Assembly: GCA_002215645.1 (NCBI GenBank)
Contig: NGFI01000006.1
Coordinates: 1-64,000, forward strand
Direction: 5' to 3'
DNA length: 64,000 nucleotides
From: Gemmatimonadetes bacterium 2013_60CM_65_52
GTDB taxonomy: Bacteria; Gemmatimonadota; Gemmatimonadetes; Gemmatimonadales; Gemmatimonadaceae
The notes under the pieces are model-generated. The model made no database searches. It worked only from the letters and a program-made list of their open reading frames with translations, and was not told the DNA's origin. Made by a program: the position numbers and the translations under genes. Below, piece by piece: positions 1 to 9,900 of the stretch (positions are counted from its first letter, which is position 1; each line of letters opens with the position of its first letter).

Positions 1-1239
1 GACGTCGCTCTTTTCCAGTTCGTCGCACGCCTCGTTGAGATCGTGCGGCAAGTCGTCGATACGCAGACGGCGCTTTTCGCGGTGGCTCATCTCCCAGATG
101 TTCTCGTTCACCGGCTCGCGGAAGTCCGCCTCCGTGCGGATGCCATCCAGCCCGGCAGCCAGCATCACCGCGAGTGCGAGATATGGATTCGCCGCCGGAT
201 CAGGCACGCGATGCTCGACACGAGTGCCGAGCCCCCGACGCTCCGGAATGCGCAGCATGGGCGAGCGGTTGCGCATGCTCCACGCGACGTTCACCGGCGC
301 CTCGTAGCCGGGCACGAGCCGCTTGTATGAATTGACCAAGGGATTGGTGATCGCGCATGAGCCGCGCGCGTGCCGCAACAAACCGCCGATGTAGTGCAGC
401 GCGGCGCTGCTGAGCTCCCACTGCGCATTCTTGTCCCAGAATGCGTTGTGCTTTCCCTTGAACAGCGACTGGTGCGTGTGCATGCCACTGCCGTTCTGCC
501 CGAAGATGGGCTTGGGCATGAACGAAGCGGTCAGGCCGAACCGCTGCGCCACGACTTTCACCACGAAGCGGAAAGTCGCGATGTTGTCGGCGGTCGTCAG
601 CGCATCCGCATACCGAAAGTCGATCTCGTGCTGTCCGTGCGCGACCTCGTGGTGCGCGGCCTCCACCTCGAAGCCCATGAGCTCGAGATCCTGCACGATG
701 GCGCGGCGCGCTTCCTCGCCAAGATCCACGGGCGCGAGATCGAAGTAGCCGCCGATGTCATGGGTTTGCGTCGTGTTCTCGCCGTTCAGGCCGCGCTTGA
801 ACATGAAGAACTCGGCTTCCATCCCCGCGTTCATCGTGTAGCCCATCCGCGCCGCGTCCGCGATGACGCGCTTCAGGGCGCCACGCGGATCGCCCGGAAA
901 GGGTTCGCCGTTCGGGAGATTGATGTCGCAGATCATCCGGGCGACACGCTGCTCCGGATCGCCCCAGGGAAAGATCCGGAACGTCGTGAGGTCAGGAGCG
1001 AGGAGCATGTCGCTCTCCTCGATGCGGACGAATCCCTCGATGCTCGATCCGTCGAACATGATGTCGCCGGCCAGCGCCTTCTCGAACTGCGACGACGGAA
1101 TCTCCACGTTCTTGTTCACGCCGACGATGTCCGTGAACTGTAGCCGCAGGAAACGGACGTTGAACGAGCGCGTGAGCGCCAGCACGTCCTTGGCGGTGGC
1201 GTCCTTGAGCTCCGGTAGCAGTGCGCGGGTTTCAGTCAC
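1..1239 (-). CDS. glnA: Glutamine synthetase type I (C-terminus cut by window edge)
   Basis: ATP-dependent amidation of glutamate to glutamine, the main entry of ammonium into metabolism; the enzyme is a cytosolic dodecamer. The 413 codons visible carry GSI hallmarks: MFDGSSIEGF near residue 60, the metal/glutamate-binding stretch around NAGMEAEFFMF, NGSGMHTHQSL in the middle, and NRSPMLRIPERR towards the end. GSI-alpha enzymes are about 440 residues, so roughly 30 C-terminal residues lie outside the window. The start is a GTG at 1239-1237. No in-frame ATG or clear ribosome site lies upstream, but a TATCAT hexamer ends six bases before the GTG, so the mRNA may be leaderless. The C-terminal adenylylation region is not visible. 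Confidence 0.95.
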   Translation of the reverse strand, partial: MTETRALLPELKDATAKDVLALTRSFNVRFLRLQFTDIVGVNKNVEIPSSQFEKALAGDIMFDGSSIEGFVRIEESDMLLAPDLTTFRIFPWGDPEQRVARMICDINLPNGEPFPGDPRGALKRVIADAARMGYTMNAGMEAEFFMFKRGLNGENTTQTHDIGGYFDLAPVDLGEEARRAIVQDLELMGFEVEAAHHEVAHGQHEIDFRYADALTTADNIATFRFVVKVVAQRFGLTASFMPKPIFGQNGSGMHTHQSLFKGKHNAFWDKNAQWELSSAALHYIGGLLRHARGSCAITNPLVNSYKRLVPGYEAPVNVAWSMRNRSPMLRIPERRGLGTRVEHRVPDPAANPYLALAVMLAAGLDGIRTEADFREPVNENIWEMSHREKRRLRIDDLPHDLNEACDELEKSDV

Positions 1240-1347
1240 GGTGCAATGATAACAGCGTAATCGGAGGCCCGGACAGCTGTACCGCTCGCGAGGTTGCGAT
1301 TCACCGTTTTGCGGTTCGCCATTTGTTCCTCGATTACCTTTCGCGCG

Positions 1348-2136
1348 ATGTCGTCCCCACCAGCTCCAGCGACCTGTCCCCGCTGCGGTGCCGCGGCCTC
1401 CGGACGCTTCTGCGCCGCGTGCGGCGCGGCGCTCGAGGGTGCCTCCTGCCCCGCCTGCGCAGCGCCGCTCACAGCGGGGGCGCGCTTCTGCCATCGCTGC
1501 GGAGCACCGGCAGGCGCCCGCGCCGCTCCGGATCGCGGTCTTGCCGTTGCGCTCCCGTGGGCCGTCGCCGGAATCGCCCTCGTAGCCCTCATCTCACTCG
1601 TCGTCGGCCAGCGGTTCGGCTCTCGAGTCAATCCCGCCAGCGAGACCGCGCAAGCGCCGGGCGTGTCGCCCTCCGTGGGTGGCATGCCGCGGGCGCCGGA
1701 CATCAGCCAGATGACGCCGGCGCAACGTGCCGAGCGACTGTTCGATCGCATCATGGCTGAGAGCCAGGCGGGCAACGTGGAGAACGTACGAACGTTTATG
1801 CCAATGGCCATCGCCGCGTACGAGATGCTCGCGCCACTCGACCTCGACCAGCGATATGACCTCGGCCGCATCGGAGAGGTGGGCGGTGACACCACACTGG
1901 CCCGCGCGCAAGCCGACACGATTCTGCGGGAGCGTCCCACGCATCTGCTCGGGCTCATACTGGCCGCCAAGGTTGCCCGCCTCGAGGGCGATGCAGCCCG
2001 CGCTCGGGCGTTCGACGCGCGGCTCATCGCCGCCGAAACGACCGAGCGCGCCGCGGGACTCGGCGAATATCTCCTGCACAAGCCCGACATTGACGCTGCG
2101 ATTTCCGCTGCCCGTTCCCCCTCGAAGCCGAAGTGA
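1348..2136 (+). CDS. Double zinc-ribbon membrane protein with helical C-terminal domain
   Basis: A 262-residue protein of unassigned function. The N-terminus has two zinc-ribbon units (CPRCG...FCAACG and CPAC...FCHRCG, residues about 9-55). One hydrophobic segment follows (VALPWAVAGIALVALISLVV, about 68-90), then a proline-rich linker and an alpha-helical, TPR-like C-terminal region. It is probably a single-pass membrane protein with a cytosolic zinc-ribbon, an architecture common in uncharacterised proteins of this type of bacterium. The start was placed at the ATG directly before the first ribbon; an upstream in-frame ATG at 1294 gives an unconvincing extension. The stop overlaps the next gene by one base, so the two are likely co-transcribed. 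Confidence 0.8.
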   Translation: MSSPPAPATCPRCGAAASGRFCAACGAALEGASCPACAAPLTAGARFCHRCGAPAGARAAPDRGLAVALPWAVAGIALVALISLVVGQRFGSRVNPASETAQAPGVSPSVGGMPRAPDISQMTPAQRAERLFDRIMAESQAGNVENVRTFMPMAIAAYEMLAPLDLDQRYDLGRIGEVGGDTTLARAQADTILRERPTHLLGLILAAKVARLEGDAARARAFDARLIAAETTERAAGLGEYLLHKPDIDAAISAARSPSKPK

Positions 2137-2969
2137 TGACCACCATTCACGTCGCCCACAGCCCCGATTCCGACGACGCGTTCATGTTCTATGCGCTCGC
2201 CGCAGGGAAGATCGATACGGAAGGACTCACCTACGTCCACGAGCTACAGGACATCGAGACGCTCAATCAGTGCGCCATGCGTGGAGAGCTCGAGGTTACG
2301 GCGGTCTCGATTCACGCCTTCGCGTATCTCAGCGATCGCTACGCATTGCTCCCACACGGCGCGTCCATGGGCGATCGCTATGGACCGCGGCTCGTCGCGC
2401 GTGAGGCAACCGGTCGCAACGCGGTGAGGGGCAAGCGAATTGCCATTCCGGGGCCGCTCACCAGTGCATACCTCGCCCTTCGCCTGTACGAGCCGGATTT
2501 TCAGCCCGTGTTCACGCCGTTCGATCAGATCGAGGATGCCGTCGTGAACGGCGATGTCGACATGGGACTCCTCATTCATGAGGGCCAGTTGACGTTCGCG
2601 GATCGTGGTCTGCACCTGGTGGCGGACATGGGCGAGTGGTGGTTTCAGGAGACGGGCCTTCCGCTGCCGCTGGGTGGGAACGTCGTCAGAAAGGACCTGG
2701 ACATAGATATTAGGCGGAAGATTTCGCGCCATTTACGCGCCAGTATAGCGTATGGATTGCAACATCGCGAAGGAGCGCTCGACCACGCTATGCAATACGC
2801 GAGAGGCCTCGATCGCTCGAAGGCCGATGCATTCGTCGGCATGTACGTGAACGACTGGACGCTGGCCTATGGTCCGCGCGGGCGTGAAGCGGTTCGCCTG
2901 TTTCTCGGCCGCGGCGTCTCCGGAGGTCTCATCACCAAACCCGTGTCGGTCGAGTTCGCGGACGACTGA
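2136..2969 (+). CDS. mqnD: MqnA/MqnD-family menaquinone biosynthesis protein, probably 1,4-dihydroxy-6-naphthoate synthase
   Basis: Member of the periplasmic-binding-protein-like fold family that acts in the futalosine route to menaquinone. MqnD releases 1,4-dihydroxy-6-naphthoate from cyclic de-hypoxanthine futalosine. The N-terminal motif HSPDSDDAFMFYAL resembles the SPCPNDTF motif of MqnD; further family-like segments are VSIHAFAYL, GKRIAIPGPLTSAYLAL and DMGLLIHEGQLTF. The length of 277 residues fits the family. The start could be GTG 2133 or ATG 2136; the ATG gives a one-base overlap with the preceding stop. The MqnA (chorismate dehydratase) alternative is less likely because of the SPDSDD motif. 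No other mqn genes are in the window. Confidence 0.75.
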   Translation: MTTIHVAHSPDSDDAFMFYALAAGKIDTEGLTYVHELQDIETLNQCAMRGELEVTAVSIHAFAYLSDRYALLPHGASMGDRYGPRLVAREATGRNAVRGKRIAIPGPLTSAYLALRLYEPDFQPVFTPFDQIEDAVVNGDVDMGLLIHEGQLTFADRGLHLVADMGEWWFQETGLPLPLGGNVVRKDLDIDIRRKISRHLRASIAYGLQHREGALDHAMQYARGLDRSKADAFVGMYVNDWTLAYGPRGREAVRLFLGRGVSGGLITKPVSVEFADD

Positions 2970-3032
2970 CCTTCAGCCTTTTGCCGCCGTGAGTCGATAC
3001 TGGGAAGTGGCAACCCAATCACGGTCGGATGC

Positions 3033-4160
3033 ATGTTAGTGTCGGATCCCGTTTCTCCCGTTCACCAATCCATCGTGGCACGCGCCAGCAACCGCTCCAG
3101 CGGTGAGGTCAAACCCTACCGGGTCCTGGTCGTCGACGACGAGGACTCCGTCCGTGTGTCCATCGCGCGCTTTCTGAAGTCCCGCGGATACGAAGCGGTC
3201 ACGGAAGACTCGGGAGCAGCCGCGCTTGCCCGACTGAGCCACGAGCATTTCGACATCATGCTCTGCGACATCCGGATGCCGTCGCTTTCCGGGCTCGACG
3301 TGTTGTCGCACGCGCTGCGGCTCGACAGCGAGCTCGCCGTGCTGATGCTTACGGCCGTCAACGAGGCGGCTACGGCCACGGAGGCCCTGTCGCTCGGCGC
3401 GATGGATTACCTCGTGAAGCCGGTCGAACTGGCGGTCCTGGAGCGTGCCGTGGATCGCGCGGCGCACCGACGCCAGTTGGAGATCGAGCGGCGCAACGTC
3501 GAGCGAATGATCCGCGAGGAGGTCGCCCAGCGCACGGAGGAGCTGGAGCGCGAGAAGCGTGCGCTCCATGAGCTGATGATCGGAGTCGCCGAGGCGCTCA
3601 TCAACGCCATGGAGGCGAAGGATGTCTATCTCCTCGGTCACGCCCAGCGCGTCGCGGAGCTGGCAGCCTCCGTCGCCGAGGAGCTCGGCCTGGACGCCGA
3701 CGTCGTGGAAGACGTGCGCCTCGCCGGCCGGTTGCACGACGTCGGCAAGATCGGCATTCGCGAGGAAGTCCTGAACAAGCCCGGCTCGCTCACGGTCGAT
3801 GAGTTCGACCATGTCAAGGAGCACGTGAACGTCGGAATGGAAATCCTCGCGCCGCTGAAGCACATTCCCGCCGTGCTCGAGTACGTTCGCGATCACCACG
3901 AGCACTACGACGGCAGTGGCTATCCTCGCGGCCTCGAGGGCGAGCAGATCACGATTGGCGGCCGCATCCTCGCGGCCTGCGACGCGTATGACGCGCTCAC
4001 GTCGCGGCGAGCGTTTCGTGACGCGCTCGACGCGCGCGAGACGATCCTGCGGCTCGAGGATAGCGTCGGCGCCCTGCTTGATCCCGATGTGTTCGCGGCG
4101 CTCAAGCGCGTGGTGCTCCGCCGTAAGACCCTCACGTTCATCGACGAGCGTTTCGCCTAG
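3033..4160 (+). CDS. Response regulator with HD-GYP c-di-GMP phosphodiesterase domain
   Basis: A receiver domain (residues about 28-150) has acidic pair D35/D36, phospho-acceptor D79 in LCDIRMP, T107 and K129 in LVKP, all canonical. A coiled-coil linker (about 150-190) leads to an HD-GYP domain (about 190-370) with HDVGKIGI and HHEHYDGSGYP followed by GLEGEQI. HD-GYP proteins hydrolyse cyclic di-GMP to pGpG or GMP, so phosphorylation probably controls c-di-GMP breakdown. No histidine kinase is adjacent, so its partner is elsewhere. It is a cytosolic protein of 375 residues and stands alone between mqnD and the efflux operon. Confidence 0.92.
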   Translation: MLVSDPVSPVHQSIVARASNRSSGEVKPYRVLVVDDEDSVRVSIARFLKSRGYEAVTEDSGAAALARLSHEHFDIMLCDIRMPSLSGLDVLSHALRLDSELAVLMLTAVNEAATATEALSLGAMDYLVKPVELAVLERAVDRAAHRRQLEIERRNVERMIREEVAQRTEELEREKRALHELMIGVAEALINAMEAKDVYLLGHAQRVAELAASVAEELGLDADVVEDVRLAGRLHDVGKIGIREEVLNKPGSLTVDEFDHVKEHVNVGMEILAPLKHIPAVLEYVRDHHEHYDGSGYPRGLEGEQITIGGRILAACDAYDALTSRRAFRDALDARETILRLEDSVGALLDPDVFAALKRVVLRRKTLTFIDERFA

Positions 4161-4170
4161 CGCGTGGCAA

Positions 4171-4196
4171 CGCTTCCCCCCTCGGAAGCGTATATT
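4171..4196 (+). promoter_or_regulatory. Palindrome plus -10 hexamer before the RND efflux operon
   Basis: A perfect 7-bp inverted repeat CGCTTCC-N6-GGAAGCG (4171-4190) is followed at once by TATATT (4191-4196), which ends five bases before the ATG at 4202. The arrangement fits a repressor operator touching the -10 of a leaderless efflux operon promoter. No good -35 is visible at the expected distance. The hairpin could instead act as a weak terminator for the HD-GYP gene, whose stop is at 4160. Confidence 0.45.
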
Positions 4197-4201
4197 TCGC
4201 G

Positions 4202-5650
4202 ATGCTCCGTTCTCACAATTGTTCGCGGCTGTGGCGGCCCATTGCCATGGTCGCGATTGCAACTTGTCCCGCGCTCGCCCAGTCCGGCGGGGCTTCCGCG
4301 GCACCTGATACGCTGCGCCTGTCGCTCGGCGATGCCGTGTCGATCGCCCTTCGCCAGAGCGACGAAATCGGCATTGCCGCGGCACAGACGGAAATCGCGG
4401 ACGCCTCGTATGGCGTCGCGCGCGCGAGCGTCCTGCCTCAACTGCGCCTCAATACGTCGTACACGCACGTGTACGAGAGCGCCCGCGGCCAGGCCGTCGG
4501 CTCCGTCTTCAACCAGCCGAATACGTACGCGGCCAGCCTGAACCTCTCGCAGACGCTCTTTCAGGGCGGTCGCCTCGTTTCCGGCATGCGGGCCGCCGCG
4601 GACGTTCGTGAGGCCACGCGGTCCGACGAAGTCGAGCTGCGTGCACAGATCACCGTGCAAGTGCAGCGCGCGTATCTCCAGGCGCTGTATACGCAGCGCA
4701 TCGCGGATCTCCAGGAGAGAAACGTCGCGCTGTCCGCGAGTCGTGTGACGCAGGTCGAGCAGTTCGAGCGCGCCGGGCGCGCGGCGCGGTACGACGTGCT
4801 CCGCGCTCGCGTCCAGCACGCGAACCTGGAGCCGCTGGCGATTCAGTCGCGCAGCGACCACGAGCTCGCGGTGCTCGATCTCCGGCGCATCCTCAACATC
4901 CCGGTCGAACAGCCGTTCGCGCTGCTCACCCGGATCGATTCTGCCACGGTCGCGGCCGTCGTCGCGGCCATGTCGGACACTGTCACGAGGGGCCAGCGCG
5001 CGCTTCTTCGCTCCGCCGAGTTGAACGCGGATTTCCGTCGCCTCGGCATCGCTGTGGCGAAGGCGGACTACTATCCCACGCTCTCGGTATTTCTCCAGTC
5101 CGGCTATCAGGCATATCCTCCGGCGGGTTTCGGTTTTCCCAGCTCCCTGGGTCTTCAAACGGCAGAAGCGTGCCCGTCGGGAAGCGCCGCGGGCCGACTC
5201 TGTCAGAACGGCGGCTGGTTCTCGGATCGGCAGGCCGGCGTCACCATCAGCATGCCCGTTTTCGACGGCCTGCGCGTGAAGTCGAGCGTCGACCTCGCCG
5301 AAGCGCAGGCGCGCCTTGCTGACCTGCAACTGCGTCAAACGCGCGAGGCCGTGTCCATCGACGTTGCACGAGCGCGGGCGGAGCTTCGGCGCGCGATGGC
5401 TGTTTCGGCCGCGAGACATCAGAATTCGCAGGAGGCCGAGGAGGCCTTTCGACTCGCCGACCTGCGCTTTGCGCGCGGCCTGAGCACGCAGCTCGAGGTG
5501 ACCGACGCGCAGCTCGCGCTGCTCACCGCGCAGAGCACCGAGGCGCGTGCGACGTACGATCTCTTTCTCGCCGTGGCCGATCTCGCGCGCGCGCTGGGCA
5601 GACCCATCCCGATCCCTTCCGCCGCGGCGGCGCCGTCGCCCTCGAGATAG
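4202..5650 (+). CDS. TolC-family outer-membrane efflux channel
   Basis: Outer-membrane/periplasmic tunnel that completes the tripartite pump encoded by the next two genes. The 482-residue protein opens with a signal peptide (hydrophobic PIAMVAIATCPALAQ, probable cleavage after the ALA). Two TolC-like repeats follow, rich in long helices with phrases such as LSLGDAVSIALRQSDEIG, SLNLSQTLFQGG and VSMPVFDGL-type strand starts. Length and layout match outer-membrane efflux proteins. The gene for the adaptor starts four bases after this stop. No Shine-Dalgarno sequence precedes the ATG; a TATATT hexamer lies five bases upstream. Confidence 0.93.
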   Translation: MLRSHNCSRLWRPIAMVAIATCPALAQSGGASAAPDTLRLSLGDAVSIALRQSDEIGIAAAQTEIADASYGVARASVLPQLRLNTSYTHVYESARGQAVGSVFNQPNTYAASLNLSQTLFQGGRLVSGMRAAADVREATRSDEVELRAQITVQVQRAYLQALYTQRIADLQERNVALSASRVTQVEQFERAGRAARYDVLRARVQHANLEPLAIQSRSDHELAVLDLRRILNIPVEQPFALLTRIDSATVAAVVAAMSDTVTRGQRALLRSAELNADFRRLGIAVAKADYYPTLSVFLQSGYQAYPPAGFGFPSSLGLQTAEACPSGSAAGRLCQNGGWFSDRQAGVTISMPVFDGLRVKSSVDLAEAQARLADLQLRQTREAVSIDVARARAELRRAMAVSAARHQNSQEAEEAFRLADLRFARGLSTQLEVTDAQLALLTAQSTEARATYDLFLAVADLARALGRPIPIPSAAAAPSPSR

Positions 5651-5653
5651 CAC

Positions 5654-6871
5654 ATGTCCCACTGTTCGGTGTCTGGCGCAACTCGTGTCCTGATGACGTT
5701 CGCCGCCGCGGCGGTCGTCACCGCGTGCAGTAGAGACGCAAACGGATCTCCACCCGCAGGCAAGACTGACGCGGGCACTCGGTCAGACGGACAGAGCGTG
5801 TCGCCGAGCGGAGCGACGCGCTCCGCCACAGCCGGTGTGCGTGCAACGCCGTCGATCACGCTGGCGTCGTCCGATATCGCCGTGATCGCGCCGACCACCA
5901 TCGAAGACGGCGTGGCCCTCACCGGCGACCTGCGTCCCATCGAAACCATCGACGTGCGTGCACGGATCGAGGGTGACCTCACCGCGGTACTCTTTCGCGA
6001 GGGGCAGCAGGTGTCTGCGGGTCAGGTGCTCGCGCGCTTCGAGGCGAGCGAGCAGGAAAGTGCGCAGAAGAGCGCTGAGGCCGATCGCACGGCCGCCAGC
6101 GCGGATCTCGCGAACGCTCAGTGGACGTACGAGCAGGATGCGTCGCTCTACAAGGCGGGCGCCATCGCACAGCGCGATTTCAAGAACGCCGAGCAGGCGG
6201 TCGCTGCCGCGCGTGCACGCCTCGCTGCCGCCGACGCACGGTTGCGCGCCACGTCGAATCAGTCGAGGGACACCCGTGTGATTGCGCCTGCCTCGGGCGT
6301 CATCAACAAACGTCTCGTGGAAAATGGCGAGCACGTGGCGAAAGGCGCCCCGCTCTTCTCGATCGTACGCAACGGCACGCTCGAGCTGGCGGCAGCAATT
6401 CCCGCACGGCAGGCAAGTGCCTTGCGCGGTGGGCAGATCGTGCATTTTTCCGCCGACGCACAGCGCTTCGACGGAACGGTGGCCCGCGTGAGCCCGACGG
6501 TCGATCCGGCCACGCGCTCCGTGACCGTGTACGTGGACGTGCCGAATCCTGGTGGCACCATTCGCGGAGGCACGTTCGCCACGGGCCGTGTGATCAGCAG
6601 GACGCTCACGGACGTTCTCGCTGTGCCCACCGCGGCACTGCGGCAAGCCGTGGACAACGGCAGGCCGTTCGTCTATCGCATCGATGGCAAGTCGGTGAGC
6701 GTCGCTCCCGTGCAGCTCGGCGCAGTGGACGAGCGGCAGGGTGTGGCGCAGGTGACGGATGGGCTGCAGGCCGGAGACCGGGTCATCGTCGGCAACGTCG
6801 GCACGCTCGGTCGTGGGATGCAGGTCATCATTGCCGGCGAGGAACGGAGCGCCGGCAGCCGCAAGCACTGA
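5654..6871 (+). CDS. RND efflux periplasmic adaptor (membrane fusion protein), lipoprotein
   Basis: Joins the inner-membrane pump to the outer-membrane channel. The N-terminus is a lipoprotein signal ending VVTAC (Cys about residue 25), so it is probably lipid-anchored. Order of domains: membrane-proximal strand (VALTGDLRPIETIDVRARIEG), lipoyl half-motif with LFREGQQVSAGQVLARFE, alpha-helical hairpin (about 130-190), second lipoyl half (VIAPASGVINKRLVENGEHV), beta-barrel (AIPARQASALRGGQIV) and C-terminal domain (VGAVDERQGVAQV-type, ending GDRVIVGNVGTLGRGMQV). Its 405 residues are normal for the HlyD/AcrA class. It lies in one operon between the channel and pump genes. Confidence 0.93.
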   Translation: MSHCSVSGATRVLMTFAAAAVVTACSRDANGSPPAGKTDAGTRSDGQSVSPSGATRSATAGVRATPSITLASSDIAVIAPTTIEDGVALTGDLRPIETIDVRARIEGDLTAVLFREGQQVSAGQVLARFEASEQESAQKSAEADRTAASADLANAQWTYEQDASLYKAGAIAQRDFKNAEQAVAAARARLAAADARLRATSNQSRDTRVIAPASGVINKRLVENGEHVAKGAPLFSIVRNGTLELAAAIPARQASALRGGQIVHFSADAQRFDGTVARVSPTVDPATRSVTVYVDVPNPGGTIRGGTFATGRVISRTLTDVLAVPTAALRQAVDNGRPFVYRIDGKSVSVAPVQLGAVDERQGVAQVTDGLQAGDRVIVGNVGTLGRGMQVIIAGEERSAGSRKH

Positions 6872-6912
6872 CGGCGCGAGCTCCGGCCAGCGCATTGAAC
6901 GGACGGTAGGCC

Positions 6913-9900
6913 ATGTTCCTTTCGGACATCTCCATCAAACGACCCGTGTTCGCCACCATGATGATGGTGGCGCTCGTGGTACTCGGCGTCGTGAGCTACA
7001 AGCGTCTGGCGATCGACGAATATCCGGACATCACGTATCCGATCGTCATCGTTCAGGTCTCGTATCCTGGCGCGTCGCCCGAAGTGATGATGCGCGACGT
7101 CTCGAAGCCGATCGAGGAGGCGCTCAACACCGTTCAGGGCATCAAGGAGATCGGATCGACGTCGCTCGAGGGCATCACGATCGTTCGGCTGATGTTCAAT
7201 CTCGGCGTGGAGGTCAGCGTCGCGCAGCAGGACGTGCAGGCGAAGGTCGCTCGCATTCGACGTACGTTGCCACAGGACATCGAGGAGCCGGTCGTCCAGC
7301 ACTTCGATCCCAACGACGCGCCGATCATGGCCATCGCGCTGAAGTCGCGGGAGCGCTCCATCCGCGAGATCACGGATCTCGCCATCGAGGTCGTACAGCC
7401 GCGCATCGAGGCCATCGAGGGCGTCGGCGGTCTCAACATCGTCGGCGGCAACAAGCGTCAGATACGCGTGCAGGTGGATCCGGCGGCGTTGCGCGCCTAT
7501 GGACTATCGCCGGCCCAGTTGACGGCGGCCCTCGGGCGTGAGAATCAAGAGGTTCCCGCAGGCCGTATCGAACGTGGTGCGACGGAGCGTCTCGTTCGCG
7601 TCACCGGCCGCATCGTCGATCCTCGCGCGTTCGCCGAAATCCCGGTTGCGGTTCGCGGCACGACGCCCGTTCGCATTGGCGACGTCGCGACCGTCGTGGA
7701 TGGCGCTGAGAACCGGCGCACGGCGGCAGAAATCACGGATTCGACGGGCTCGGCGGAGTCGGTCTCGCTCGAGGTGCTCAAGGTTTCCGGATCGAACACC
7801 GTGCTCGTAGCCGACAACGTGAAAGGGGCCGTGCAGGAGCTCGTGCGCCAGCTTCCGCGCGACATCGAGATGCGCATCATCAGAGACGACTCGCGGCGCA
7901 TCCGCGAGTCGCTCGCCGACGTGGAGCTCACGATCCTCCTCGGTGCCCTGCTCACCGTCGCGATCATCTACCTCTTCCTCAACTCGTGGCGCTCCACGGT
8001 CATCACGGGCCTCACGCTCCCGGTCTCGATCATCAGCGCGTTCTTCATCATGTGGGTGTTCAATTTCACCGTGAACACCATGACGCTGCTGGCGCTCTCT
8101 CTCGCCATCGGCCTGCTCATCGACGACGCCATCGTCGTCCGGGAGAACATCGTCCGGCATCTGGAAATGGGAAAGTCGCACTCGGCCGCCGCGCGTGAGG
8201 GCACGAGTGAGATCGGGCTCGCCGTCATGTCCACGAGCTTCGCGGTCATCGCGGTCTTCATCCCGGTGGCGTTCATGGGCGGCATCATCGGGAAGATTTT
8301 CTTCCAGTTCGGCGTGACTGTGGCGTTCGCCGTGCTCGTATCGCTCTTCGTCAGCTTCACGCTCGACCCCATGCTGTCCAGTGTGTGGGCAGATCCGGAG
8401 GTCGAGCACAGCGTCAATGACGGTGGGGCGCACCAGCGTGAGCAGCGCGCGCACGCAAATCCCATTCGGCGGGCGGCCTTCGCGTTCAACGACCTCTTCG
8501 AGCGCATCGCCAATCGCTATCCGTCGTGGCTGCGGTGGGCACTCGGGCACCGGGTCGTCGTGTTGTCGATCGCCGCGGTGACGATCGTGACCAGCTTCCT
8601 CATTCTTCCCACGCTCGGGTTCACGTGGATGCCGGACGTCAACGGTGATGAGTTCACCGTGTCGTTCCGCGTTCCGCCGGGCTCGCGCCTCGAGTACACG
8701 CTCGCCCGCGGCCGCGAGATTGCCGCATTCCTGAAGCGTCAGCCGGAGACCGACTTCACCTACCTCTCGGTCGGCGGCGGATTTCGCGGCACCCCGAATC
8801 AGGGGAGCGTCTATGTGGCGCTCAGACATGGCCGCACGAGGACGCTGGCCGCAATTCAGAACGACCTTCGCGGCAAGCTGCGAGAGATTCCCGGCGTGAA
8901 GCCGTCCATCACAGGCCCCGCGTCCATCTTCAGCCGCGGATTTCCGCCCATCGTCGTCAACGTGCAGGGGCCGGAGGCATCACGCCTCAAAATCGCGGCT
9001 GAGCGCGTGCTTCAGGCAATGAAATCGGTCGACGGCGTGGCCGAGCCAAACTCGAGCGAGGACGGTGACATTCCGCAGCTCGACGTGCGCGTCGATCGGC
9101 AGCAGGCCTGGCGCGCCGGACTTGGGGTCGGCAGCGTCGCGGCAACCCTCCAGCCTCTGTTCTCGGGGCAACGAGCCACGACCTGGGAGGATCCGCAAGG
9201 ATTCGCGCACGACGTCGTGGTGGTGTTCCCGGACTCGCTGCGCAATTCCGCCGAGGACGTGGCACAGTTGCCCGTCGCCAGCTCCGTGAGCGATCCGTCC
9301 AACGGCCTTCCCTCCATGGTTTCGCTATCGCAGGTAGCGGAAGTCCGTGCGGGCGTCGGCCCGCAGCAGATCGAGCGGCGCCAGCTCGAGCAGCAGGTGC
9401 AGATTCGGGCCGGTGTCCTGCCCGGATTTGCGATGGGTAACGTGGCCAATGGGGTCCAGCAGGCCATCGACAACGTGGGTCTGCCGCCAGGCTACCACTT
9501 CGTGTTCACGGGCGACGTCCAGAACCTCGAGGAAACCAAGGGCTACGTTCTGAGCGCCCTCGGTCTCGCGGTCATCTTCATCTATCTCATCCTTGCGTCG
9601 CTGTTCGGATCGTTCTTGCAGCCTCTCGCCATCATGCTGGCGCTTCCCCTGAGCTTCATCGGAGTGGTCCTCGCACTGCTGATCACACGGGGCAACATCA
9701 ACGTGATGACGATGATCGGCATCATCATGCTGATGGGGCTCGTCACGAAGAACGGCATCCTGCTGGTGGACTTCACCAATCAGTTGCGCATCGAGGGCCA
9801 TTCGCGTTCCGAGGCGCTGCTGGGCGCCGGACGCATCCGTTTACGCCCCATCGTGATGACTACGTTCTCCATGATCTTCGGCATGATCCCACTGGCCCTC

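Noticed and set aside
370-1143. Long plus-strand frame
   Set aside because: It is the antisense shadow of glutamine synthetase, which has full family motifs on the minus strand.
4157-5662. 501-codon minus-strand frame
   Set aside because: It mirrors the TolC-like gene; its arginine-rich composition is typical of antisense reading in GC-rich DNA.
7504-8829. 441-codon minus-strand frame
   Set aside because: Shadow of the RND permease; low-complexity His/Arg/Asp composition and no recognisable motif.
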